Source of the DNA: an uncultured Oscillospiraceae bacterium
GTDB lineage: Bacteria > Bacillota > Clostridia > Oscillospirales > Oscillospiraceae
Assembly (NCBI GenBank): GCA_934668295.1
Contig: CAKUND010000042.1
Span: forward strand, 1-13,634
Length of the DNA stretch: 13,634 bases
Direction: 5' to 3'
Below the pieces are notes generated by a model. That model worked only from the letters and a program-made list of their open reading frames with translations, was not told the origin of the DNA and ran no database searches. Numbering within the stretch: position 1 is the first letter of the stretch; every line of letters starts with the position of its first letter. Shown here in pieces: positions 6,444-11,575 of the stretch. The position numbers and the translations under genes are program-made.

Positions 6444-6498
6444 AATTTGCTGTACGGCTTCGCACAGCAGGATTGCGGCATCCGCTGCAAATTTTTTT
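6444..6498 (+). other. structured leader of the BMP lipoprotein gene
   Basis: AATTTGC (6444-6450) is complementary to GCAAATT (6487-6493). The closed segment holds two small hairpins: TGT...ACA (6451-6466, with a CG-GCTT-CG tip) and GCGG-CAT-CCGC (6475-6485). Together these give a three-way-junction shape. The 3' arm runs into a run of seven T (6492-6498), immediately followed by the AGGAGG ribosome binding site. It could be an attenuator, a ribosome-access switch, or simply a stabilising 5' structure. It does not match the purine riboswitch core. Confidence 0.45.
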
Positions 6499-6513
6499 AG
6501 GAGGAACGAACAC

Positions 6514-7905
6514 ATGAAAAAGATTATCGCGCTGCTTCTCGCCGTGGTCATGGTCTTCGCTCTGGTCGCCTGCGCTTCCACTGCCAAGACCGAGGAAAAG
6601 ACCGACGCGCCCGCTCCGGCTGAGACCAACAACGAAGAAACCGCCGCTCCCGCGGAAGAAACCGACGCTCCGGCCGAGGACGAAACCGCTGAGCCCACCG
6701 GCGACGCTGTCGGTACCGACATCAAGATCGGCGTCGTTCTGATCGGCGACGAAAACGAAGGCTACACCTACTCCCATATCAAGGGTATCCAGGAAGCGGC
6801 TAAGGTTCTGGGTATCAGCGAAAGCAACATCGTCTGGAAATACTCCATCGGCGAAGACGAGACCTGCTATGACGCCGCTGTCGACTGTGTCGACCAGGGC
6901 TGCCAGATCGTCATCACCAACTCCTACGGCCATCAGTCCTTCTGCCTGCAGGCTGCTGAGGAATATCCCGATGTGCAGTTTGTTGCAATGACCGGCGATA
7001 CCGCCAAGGCTTCTGGCCTCGACAACTTCCACAACGCCTTCACCGGCATCTATGAAGCCCGCTACGTCGGCGGCGTCGTCGCCGGCATGAAGCTGCAGCA
7101 GCTCATCGACGAAGGCAAGGTCGAAGACAAGAACAAGACTGCTGACGGCAAGATCAAGATCGGCTATGTCGGCGCTTATCCGTACGCAGAGGTCGTTTCC
7201 GGCTACACCGCGTTCTTCCTTGGCCTGCAGAGCATCGTTCCCGATGTCGCCATGCAGGTGCAGTACACCAACTCCTGGTTCAACATCACCGCTGAGAACG
7301 AGGCTGCCAAGGCTCTGATCGCCGACGGCTGCATCATCGTCAGCCAGCACGCCGACTCCACCGGCGCTCCGTCCGCCTGCCAGGAAGCCCTCGACGCCGG
7401 CACGACCGTCTACTGCGTCGGCTACAACGTCGATATGCTCGCAGTCGCTCCGACCGCTGCTCTGACCTCCCCGACCAACGTTTGGGAAGTCTTCTATGAG
7501 TATGCGTTCAACGCCGTCATGAACGGCGAGTCCTTCGACACCAACTGGTGCCAGGGCTATGAGGCTGACGCCGTTACCCTCACTCCGCTCGGCGAGTCCT
7601 GCGCTCCCGGCACCCAGGAGAAGGTTGACGAGACCATCGCGGCTATCAAGGACGGCAGCCTGCACGTCTTCGATACCAGCAAGTTCACCGTTACCGGTGA
7701 CAACTTCGAGCTGACCAATACGCAGAAGTGCAAGATCGAATGTGACGCCGAAGGCCATGTGACTTCCGCCATGATGGTTGACACCGACGGTGACTGGGTC
7801 GCTGACAGCGAAGAAGGCATTGCCGATGGCTACTACCATGAGTCTTCCTATCAGTCCGCTCCGTCCTTCCAGATCCGCATCGACGGCATCACCGAGCTGA
7901 ACTAA
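6514..7905 (+). CDS. BMP/PnrA-family substrate-binding lipoprotein (probable purine nucleoside binding)
   Basis: Secreted, lipid-anchored binding protein of 463 residues. The signal peptide MKKIIALLLAVVMVFALVAC ends in a lipobox with the lipidated cysteine at residue 20. A low-complexity linker rich in Ala, Glu, Pro and Thr (about 22-66) follows, then the periplasmic-binding fold from IKIGVVLIGDENEGYTYSHIKGIQEAA onward. KIGYVGAYPYAEVVSGYTAFFLG and VYCVGYNVDM are typical of BMP (basic membrane protein)/PnrA proteins, which bind purine nucleosides for an ABC importer. No ABC permease or ATPase genes accompany it here. Codon choice (many GCT and GGT codons among C-ending ones) differs mildly from its neighbours and suggests strong expression. 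AGGAGG lies 9 bases before the ATG. Ligand identity is inferred from family and from the adjacent guaD. Confidence 0.88.
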   Translation: MKKIIALLLAVVMVFALVACASTAKTEEKTDAPAPAETNNEETAAPAEETDAPAEDETAEPTGDAVGTDIKIGVVLIGDENEGYTYSHIKGIQEAAKVLGISESNIVWKYSIGEDETCYDAAVDCVDQGCQIVITNSYGHQSFCLQAAEEYPDVQFVAMTGDTAKASGLDNFHNAFTGIYEARYVGGVVAGMKLQQLIDEGKVEDKNKTADGKIKIGYVGAYPYAEVVSGYTAFFLGLQSIVPDVAMQVQYTNSWFNITAENEAAKALIADGCIIVSQHADSTGAPSACQEALDAGTTVYCVGYNVDMLAVAPTAALTSPTNVWEVFYEYAFNAVMNGESFDTNWCQGYEADAVTLTPLGESCAPGTQEKVDETIAAIKDGSLHVFDTSKFTVTGDNFELTNTQKCKIECDAEGHVTSAMMVDTDGDWVADSEEGIADGYYHESSYQSAPSFQIRIDGITELN

Positions 7906-7920
7906 TTTCAAAACCCATAC

Positions 7921-7952
7921 AAAAAAGCGGCTGCTTCGGCAGCCGCTTTTTT
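7921..7952. terminator. bidirectional terminator between the BMP gene and thiN
   Basis: AAAAAAGCGGCTGC (7921-7934), TTCG loop, GCAGCCGCTTTTTT (7939-7952): an 8-bp GC stem with a stable TTCG tetraloop, flanked by six A and six T. It therefore works for the BMP gene on the plus strand and for the thiN operon on the minus strand. Confidence 0.95.
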
Positions 7953-7963
7953 CTGTCTGTTTC

Positions 7964-8581
7964 CTATTTTTTCGTCTGCATGACCAGCAGAATGCCCTGC
8001 CCGACCGCGATCTCCGCCTCCGGCGCGTCAAATTCATTGCTCACGCCGAGCGGAAAGCGATTGTCGAGCGCGGCATTCTCCAATTCATATTTCACCCCGC
8101 GCAGGCACACGCCCGTGCTGGCATCCGAGAGAGAAAACACGGACAGGCCCCAGCCGGGACGCTTTTTCAGGCGGAGCGTTCCGTGTGTCAGGAAGGTGAT
8201 CTCTGTCCCCTCGTCCAGAATGGTCACGGACGCGCCCTGCGCGGCAGCATTTGCCGCGTTCTGCAGATTTGCCAGTGTGTGATCCAGCCGCCCGCCCAAC
8301 GCGCAGACGAGAACCAGCTCCCGGAAGCCATGCGACAGCGCGTATGTGATCGCGTGCCCGGTGTCCGTGTCGTCCTTCTCCGGTATCAGCCGTTCAACGG
8401 CCACGCCCGGCGCGACTGCACCGGAATAGGAATCAAAATCGCCGATGAACAGATCCGGCATCAGGCCGAGCCGGCCGCAATAGGCGTAGCCCCGGTCGCA
8501 GGCGATGATAAAATCGCCCGGCTGCTTCTCCGGCGCAGGGCCGAAGACGCCGCCGGAGACGATGATGCAGCGGTTTTCCAT
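7964..8581 (-). CDS. thiN: thiamine pyrophosphokinase
   Basis: Enzyme of 205 residues that transfers pyrophosphate from ATP to thiamine to give thiamine diphosphate, allowing direct use of imported thiamine. Family motifs in order: CDRGYAYC (28-35), MPDLFIGDFDS (41-51), IPEKDDTDTGHAI (66-78), ALGGRLDHTLANL (94-106) and, near the C-terminus, GVSNEF. The aspartates of GDFDS and KDDTDT bind the metal and ATP. It is the last gene of a three-gene minus-strand operon: the start lies 10 bases after the stop of the YjjB-like gene, and that stop codon is part of this gene's TAGGAG ribosome binding site, which suggests translational coupling. A shared bidirectional terminator follows. Confidence 0.93.
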   Translation of the reverse strand: MENRCIIVSGGVFGPAPEKQPGDFIIACDRGYAYCGRLGLMPDLFIGDFDSYSGAVAPGVAVERLIPEKDDTDTGHAITYALSHGFRELVLVCALGGRLDHTLANLQNAANAAAQGASVTILDEGTEITFLTHGTLRLKKRPGWGLSVFSLSDASTGVCLRGVKYELENAALDNRFPLGVSNEFDAPEAEIAVGQGILLVMQTKK

Positions 8582-8591
8582 GAAAACACTC

Positions 8592-9041
8592 CTACTTTCT
8601 TTTTTGCATGCGCCTGCGCGCGTTCAAAATCATGTCCAGAAGGCTCAGCGTCAGGCTCACGCCCGCCGCAATGCCGAGCACAAACGCACTGACCCGGTAG
8701 CCGTAGCGCTGCGCCTGCGCCCAGTCCTGCCGGACGAGCGCGCTCATGGCATAATAGAGCGTCCCGCCGGGCACGAGCGGAATGAGGCCGATGATAAGAT
8801 ACTGCTGCGCAGGCGTCTTCTTCACGCGCGCGAGCACCTCCGACCAGACCGCCGTCACGGCGCTGGCTGCAAAGGACTGCAGAAAAACAGAGTCCGTCGC
8901 CTGCCCGGCGAGCAGATAGCTCCCCCAGCACAGCGCGCCGCCCAGCGCCGCCAGCGGCAGCAGCTGTTTACGCACATTGAAGATCAGCGCAAACCCGGCG
9001 GAGCCGAGCAGCGCCGTCAGAAGCCCGATCACGTTCTGCAT
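8592..9041 (-). CDS. threonine/serine exporter family protein, YjjB-like (C-terminal half of ThrE)
   Basis: Membrane protein of 149 residues with four or five hydrophobic segments. It matches the short half of split ThrE-type exporters (YjjB/DUF3815 family). The conserved pattern is visible: a basic segment after the first helix (FNVRKQLLPLAALGGALCW, 21-39), then SEVLARVKKTPAQQYLIIGLIPLVPGGTLYYAMSAL (about 67-102), where the family signature is Ala-Arg...Pro followed by IPLVPG. It starts 3 bases after the stop of the YjjP-like partner, as expected for two subunits of one transporter. The transported compound is not established by sequence; other members export threonine, serine or carboxylic acids such as succinate. 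Confidence 0.87.
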   Translation of the reverse strand: MQNVIGLLTALLGSAGFALIFNVRKQLLPLAALGGALCWGSYLLAGQATDSVFLQSFAASAVTAVWSEVLARVKKTPAQQYLIIGLIPLVPGGTLYYAMSALVRQDWAQAQRYGYRVSAFVLGIAAGVSLTLSLLDMILNARRRMQKRK

Positions 9042-9044
9042 CCG

Positions 9045-9800
9045 TCACACCCCCAGCAGCCATCCGGACAGCGCGAAGCCAAGCGCCAGCGCCGCCGCCC
9101 ATAAAACCGTCTCGATCAGGCGCATGACGCCCGAGATCGTATCGCCGATGAAAATATCCTTGACCGCGTTCGTAAACGCGAGGCCGGGGATCAGCAGCAT
9201 GATATCGCCGATGATGATCTTGTCGCCGTGCAGCGCCGGAAGCGCGCGGCAGGCAAGGCCGATCAGACTCCCGACACAGAAGGCCGCGAGAAAGTTGAAC
9301 AGCACCTTGTTTCTGCAGATCAGCGGCAGATACGTCTGCAGCAGGCACAGCGCCAGCGCAAAGACCGCCGCCGCCAGCCCATCAGGTCCCGTGCCTCCGA
9401 AGAACACCGTCAGCGCACCCGCAGCCAGACTGCTGCCCGCGAACAGCTTCCACTGCGCGGGGCGGCAGCTCTTTGCCAGATGCAGCCGGTCAGCCAGCTC
9501 CTGCACGGGAAAGGGCTTTTGGCAATAGCTGCGGCTGATGGCGTTGATGGCCTCCAGCTTGCCGAAGTCCGTCACGGCGGATTTTTCGATCCGTCGCGTC
9601 TGTGTGACGCTCGTCTCGTCCGGGAAGCACATCGTCAGCACGATGCTCGACGTGATGACAAACACATCCATCCGCACCGCGCCATAGGCCAGCCCCATGC
9701 GCGTAAGCGTCTGCTCCACGCGGCGCACATCCGCGCCGTCAGCCAGCATGCTCTCGCCAAGCTCCAGAAGCGTATGGAGCATCAGCGCCGTATCCTGCAT
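9045..9800 (-). CDS. threonine/serine exporter family protein, YjjP-like (N-terminal half of ThrE)
   Basis: Larger half of a split ThrE-type exporter (DUF1212/YjjP family), 251 residues. The soluble N-terminal domain has the conserved LLELGESMLADGADVRRVEQTLTRMG (11-36). The C-terminal half has about five membrane spans and the motif GDIMLLIPGLAFTNAVKDIF. The ATG at 9800 was chosen because GGGAGG lies 7 bases upstream, and the longer in-frame ATG at 9857 sits within the -35 box of the promoter. It is the first gene of the operon with the YjjB-like gene and thiN. The pairing of an exporter with thiamine pyrophosphokinase is unexplained and may be only co-transcription. Confidence 0.88.
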   Translation of the reverse strand: MQDTALMLHTLLELGESMLADGADVRRVEQTLTRMGLAYGAVRMDVFVITSSIVLTMCFPDETSVTQTRRIEKSAVTDFGKLEAINAISRSYCQKPFPVQELADRLHLAKSCRPAQWKLFAGSSLAAGALTVFFGGTGPDGLAAAVFALALCLLQTYLPLICRNKVLFNFLAAFCVGSLIGLACRALPALHGDKIIIGDIMLLIPGLAFTNAVKDIFIGDTISGVMRLIETVLWAAALALGFALSGWLLGV

Positions 9801-9828
9801 TCTCTCGCCTCCCATGCCGTTTTGCTTT

Positions 9829-9857
9829 AGTATACCACGGCGCAGGCGTATCGGCAA
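9829..9857 (-). promoter_or_regulatory. promoter of the exporter-thiN operon
   Basis: On the minus strand TTGCCG (9857-9852), a 17-base spacer and TATACT (9834-9829), placing the start about 22 bases before the ATG at 9800. It is back to back with the prsW promoter, the two -35 boxes being only 12 bases apart. Confidence 0.75.
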
Positions 9858-9869
9858 GAAAAACGCGAA

Positions 9870-9898
9870 TTGACTTTTTTCCGCTTTTGTGCTTCAAT
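9870..9898 (+). promoter_or_regulatory. probable promoter of the PrsW-family gene
   Basis: TTGACT (9870-9875), a 17-base spacer and TTCAAT (9893-9898). The -35 is five of six, the -10 four of six. Transcription would begin about 25 bases before the start codon. Confidence 0.55.
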
Positions 9899-9929
9899 AT
9901 CCGCATAAGCCAATAGGGAGATGCGATGT

Positions 9930-10661
9930 ATGCTGTTCTTTTATACCAACCCGATCCTGATCGCCGCAGCTGTGATCCCGGCTGTTTTCCTGCTCGTCCA
10001 TGTCTACCGCGCGGACAGGCTGGAAAGGGAGCCCGCGCCGCTGCTTATTTCGCTCGTGCTGTACGGCATCGCCGCGACGTTTATCGCGCTCCTGCTTGAG
10101 CGCTTCGGCAGCTGGCTGCTGGGCCGGTATTTTCCGGAGAACAGCACGCCGTACAACGTACTCATGTATTTCGGCGTCGTCGCGTTTTCCGAGGAGGGCG
10201 CAAAATATTTCCTGCTCAAGCGCCGGACGTGGAACTCCGCCGCCTTCAACTGCCAGTTTGACGGCGTTGTGTACGCGGTATTCGTCGCGCTGGGCTTTGC
10301 GCTGTGGGAGAATATCAGCTACGTGCTGATGTACGGCCTGTCGACCGCGCTCGTGCGCGCCGTGACCGCCGTGCCGGGCCACGCCTGCTTCGGTGTGTTT
10401 ATGGGTGTGTGGTACGGCCTTGCCAAACGTCTGCACGGACAGGGGCGAGGCGGCGCATCCAAGCTCTGCCGGGTGCTGGCCCTGCTTCTGCCCGCGTTCC
10501 TGCACGGCTGCTACGACTACATCGCAACGATCGAATCCGTCCACTACGGCTGGCTGTTCGTCGCGTTCGTGGCTGTCCTGTTCACGATCGCATTCATCCT
10601 CGTCAAACGCCAGTCCCGTCATGACCGGTACATCAACAATTACGACGCGAAATATCTGTAA
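9930..10661 (+). CDS. PrsW-family intramembrane metalloprotease
   Basis: Polytopic membrane protease of 243 residues with about seven hydrophobic segments. The family's conserved polar residues in the membrane are all present: SEEGAKYF (Glu88, Glu89, Lys92), FDGVVYAVFVALGFALWEN (110-128, Glu127), AVPGHACFGVFMG (His151) and LHGCYD (His192). In Bacillus subtilis, PrsW makes the first cut in an anti-sigma factor; the substrate here is unknown and no sigma/anti-sigma pair lies in the window. I chose ATG 9930 because AGGGAG (9915-9920) sits 9 bases before it. The ATG at 9921 directly abuts that site and would add only MRC. It has its own promoter and terminator and appears monocistronic. Confidence 0.9.
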   Translation: MLFFYTNPILIAAAVIPAVFLLVHVYRADRLEREPAPLLISLVLYGIAATFIALLLERFGSWLLGRYFPENSTPYNVLMYFGVVAFSEEGAKYFLLKRRTWNSAAFNCQFDGVVYAVFVALGFALWENISYVLMYGLSTALVRAVTAVPGHACFGVFMGVWYGLAKRLHGQGRGGASKLCRVLALLLPAFLHGCYDYIATIESVHYGWLFVAFVAVLFTIAFILVKRQSRHDRYINNYDAKYL

Positions 10662-10667
10662 GTGCAA

Positions 10668-10707
10668 AGACGCCTGCCCCGTGAGGGGCAGGCGTCTGTT
10701 TATTTCC
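10668..10707 (+). terminator. Rho-independent terminator after the PrsW-family gene
   Basis: AGACGCCTGCCCC (10668-10680) pairs with GGGGCAGGCGTCT (10685-10697) around GTGA, followed by GTTTATTTCC. A 13-bp perfect stem beginning 6 bases after the stop codon. Confidence 0.92.
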
Positions 10708-10732
10708 TATATAGGGGCCGATGTCCCGTTTC

Positions 10733-10803
10733 AAAGCCTCCTCTTGCTGCGCCCCGCGCAGTAAGGGGAGGTGGCATTTGCGTCAGCAAATGCCGGAGGG
10801 GAT
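10733..10803 (+). repeat. intergenic two-hairpin repeat, copy A
   Basis: Pattern AAAGCCTCCTCTT, loop, AAGGGGAGG-TGGC, hairpin, GCC-GGAGGGGAT. The first hairpin pairs CCTCCTCTT (10737-10745) with AAGGGGAGG (10763-10771) imperfectly, with a GCGCCCCGCGC loop region. The second pairs GGCATTTGC with GCAAATGCC (10773-10794) around GTCA. Same plan as copies B and C but in the opposite orientation. No protein-coding signal is visible. Confidence 0.7.
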
Positions 10804-10845
10804 ATGCAGCAAGATTCAGAGTGCTCCGAAATTTGCGGCGTTCGA

Positions 10846-10896
10846 ATCCCTTCAGGCCCTTCGGGCCAGCTCCCCTTGAGCCCAAGGGGAACCTTT
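10846..10896 (-). repeat. intergenic two-hairpin repeat, copy B
   Basis: On the minus strand: AAGGTTCCCCTT, loop GGGCTC, AAGGGGAGC, then TGGCCC-GAAG-GGGCCT-like second hairpin (GGCCC/GGGCC) and GAAGGGATT. It lines up with copy C over nearly its full length, differing mainly in the first loop and in matched changes in the second stem. Confidence 0.7.
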
Positions 10897-10946
10897 AGTG
10901 CGTGCGGATTCGCATTGGGCTTTCGCTTTTCGCTGCTTCCCGCCGC

Positions 10947-10995
10947 AACCCCTCAGGCACTTCGCGCCAGCGTCCCTTGAAAGGGGAGCCTTTTT
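10947..10995 (-). repeat. intergenic two-hairpin repeat, copy C
   Basis: On the minus strand: AAAAAGGCTCCCCTTTCAA, GGGACGCTGGCGCGAAGTGCC (as two parts), then TGAGGGGTT. The outer stem is CCCCTT/AAGGGA and the inner is GGC...GCC around GCGAAGT. Read on the plus strand it ends in AAGGGGAGCCTTTTT, so it could act as a weak plus-strand terminator. It abuts the stop codon of the XRE regulator gene. Confidence 0.68.
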
Positions 10996-11000
10996 CACGC

Positions 11001-11243
11001 TTATTTGATCTCCTGCTCCAACGCGTCAAATTCTGGCGTTGAGAAAAACTCGCCGAGGGTGATCTCAAAGCCGTCGCAGAGCTTTTTGATCGTAACGGCA
11101 CCGGGATTTTTGCTCTCGCCGTTCAGAATGCTTTTGATCGTCGCCTGCGGAACCGCAGAGGTCGTCGCAAGCCCGTTCGGCGTGATCCCACGCTGACGGC
11201 AAAGCTCCCGGATTCGTCTGGCAATGGCTTCGCGGGTGTCCAT
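11001..11243 (-). CDS. small XRE-family helix-turn-helix transcriptional regulator
   Basis: An 80-residue protein that is essentially one Cro/C1-type DNA-binding domain. REAIARRIRELCRQRGITPNGLATTSAVPQATIKSILNGESKNP spans residues 4-47, with helix-turn-helix about 20-42 and recognition helix about 31-41 (VPQATIKSILN). TIKKLCDGFEITLGEFF (51-67) is the usual final helix, followed by a short acidic tail. There is no ligand or dimerisation domain beyond it. The start has TAGGAGG 8 bases upstream. It faces away from a gene for a 59-residue protein, and the shared 120-base region carries a palindrome over that gene's -35 box, suggesting that the regulator represses its neighbour and itself. Confidence 0.88.
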   Translation of the reverse strand: MDTREAIARRIRELCRQRGITPNGLATTSAVPQATIKSILNGESKNPGAVTIKKLCDGFEITLGEFFSTPEFDALEQEIK

Positions 11244-11259
11244 AGTGATTCCTCCTAAT

Positions 11260-11287
11260 GGTATATCACTATGGTATCTTTTTTCAA
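11260..11287 (-). promoter_or_regulatory. probable promoter of the XRE regulator gene
   Basis: On the minus strand TTGAAA (11287-11282), a 16-base spacer and TATACC (11265-11260). The transcript would start only about 10-12 bases before the start codon region. An ATAGTGA half-site overlaps the spacer (minus strand, 11273-11267), matching the arms of the 18-bp palindrome. Confidence 0.55.
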
Positions 11288-11295
11288 AAAAATAA

Positions 11296-11313
11296 TTAGT
11301 GATAGTTCACTAA
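11296..11313. promoter_or_regulatory. 18-bp palindromic operator, probably for the adjacent XRE regulator
   Basis: TTAGTGA-TAGT-TCACTAA, a perfect inverted repeat with 7-bp arms. It contains most of the -35 box of the plus-strand gene. Related half-sites are TCACTAT at 11267-11273 (by the regulator's own -10) and ATAGTGA at 11242-11248 (over its start codon), an inverted pair 18 bases apart. Assignment to the XRE protein is inference from position. Confidence 0.7.
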
Positions 11314-11334
11314 CCGGAAAAAATGTGCTATACT
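11306..11334 (+). promoter_or_regulatory. promoter of the 59-residue protein gene
   Basis: TTCACT (11306-11311), a 17-base spacer and TATACT (11329-11334). The -35 lies inside the palindrome at 11296-11313, so a bound repressor would block polymerase. Confidence 0.75.
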
Positions 11335-11366
11335 AATTATATTATTTTTGGACAGGAGGTTCTATT

Positions 11367-11546
11367 ATGACCGATTATGCAAAGCTCTATGCCCGCCTCT
11401 GCGGGGCGATCGACGAGGTTCTGGACGAGCTGGGAACCATTCCGGAGGCACAGCATGCGTGGGGAAAGCTGCAAGCGGCAATTCTGGATGCGGAAGCGCA
11501 GTATCTGGACACAGAAGAAGAGAAAAAGCCCGCGGCAGACGCCTGA
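11367..11546 (+). CDS. small acidic helical protein, function unknown
   Basis: A 59-residue protein: it begins MTDYAKLYARLCGAIDEVLDE and ends EEEKKPAADA. It is supported by an excellent AGGAGG site 7 bases before the ATG, its own promoter, and a terminator that overlaps its last codons. It has no signal peptide or membrane segment. Two amphipathic helices are likely (about 3-22 and 28-48), separated by GTIPEA, with a charged tail. Short proteins with a similar LYxxLxxAIDxxLxxL...AxxxLxxAxxxAExxYL pattern are, as I recall, common and uncharacterised in gut clostridia. I cannot name the family. The divergent XRE regulator probably controls it, so it may act in a small regulatory or mobile-element-derived switch. 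No toxin motif is visible. Confidence 0.78.
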   Translation: MTDYAKLYARLCGAIDEVLDELGTIPEAQHAWGKLQAAILDAEAQYLDTEEEKKPAADA

Positions 11547-11575
11547 GTGCGTCCCTCGCGGGCATATTTCTCTTT
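11523..11575. terminator. bidirectional terminator overlapping the end of the small-protein gene
   Basis: GCCCGCG (11528-11534) pairs with CGCGGGC (11557-11563), and inside it GACGC (11538-11542) pairs with GCGTC (11549-11553) around a CTGAGT loop holding the stop codon. On the plus strand ATATTTCTCTTTT follows. On the minus strand TTTTTCTCTTC follows (11527 downward), serving purB, whose stop codon lies at 11575-11577. Two convergent genes thus share one terminator that is also coding sequence. Confidence 0.85.

Noticed and set aside
6349..8037. 562-codon open frame on the minus strand, antisense to the BMP lipoprotein gene
   Set aside because: Crosses the bidirectional terminator at 7921-7952 and overlaps thiN; the product is a repetitive Val/Asp/Gly sequence typical of a shadow frame.
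9801..9857. Longer start for the YjjP-like gene at 9857
   Set aside because: The codon falls in the promoter's -35 box, upstream of the likely transcription start.
10662..10980. Several small open frames between the prsW terminator and the XRE gene
   Set aside because: No ribosome binding sites, no familiar sequence, and they run through hairpin repeats on both strands.
10733..10995. CRISPR array or insertion-sequence remnant
   Set aside because: Only three copies in mixed orientation with unequal spacing and no transposase fragment; they fit dispersed hairpin repeats instead.
11001..11546. Type II toxin-antitoxin pair
   Set aside because: The genes are divergent rather than in one operon, and the 59-residue protein shows no toxin-like fold motif.
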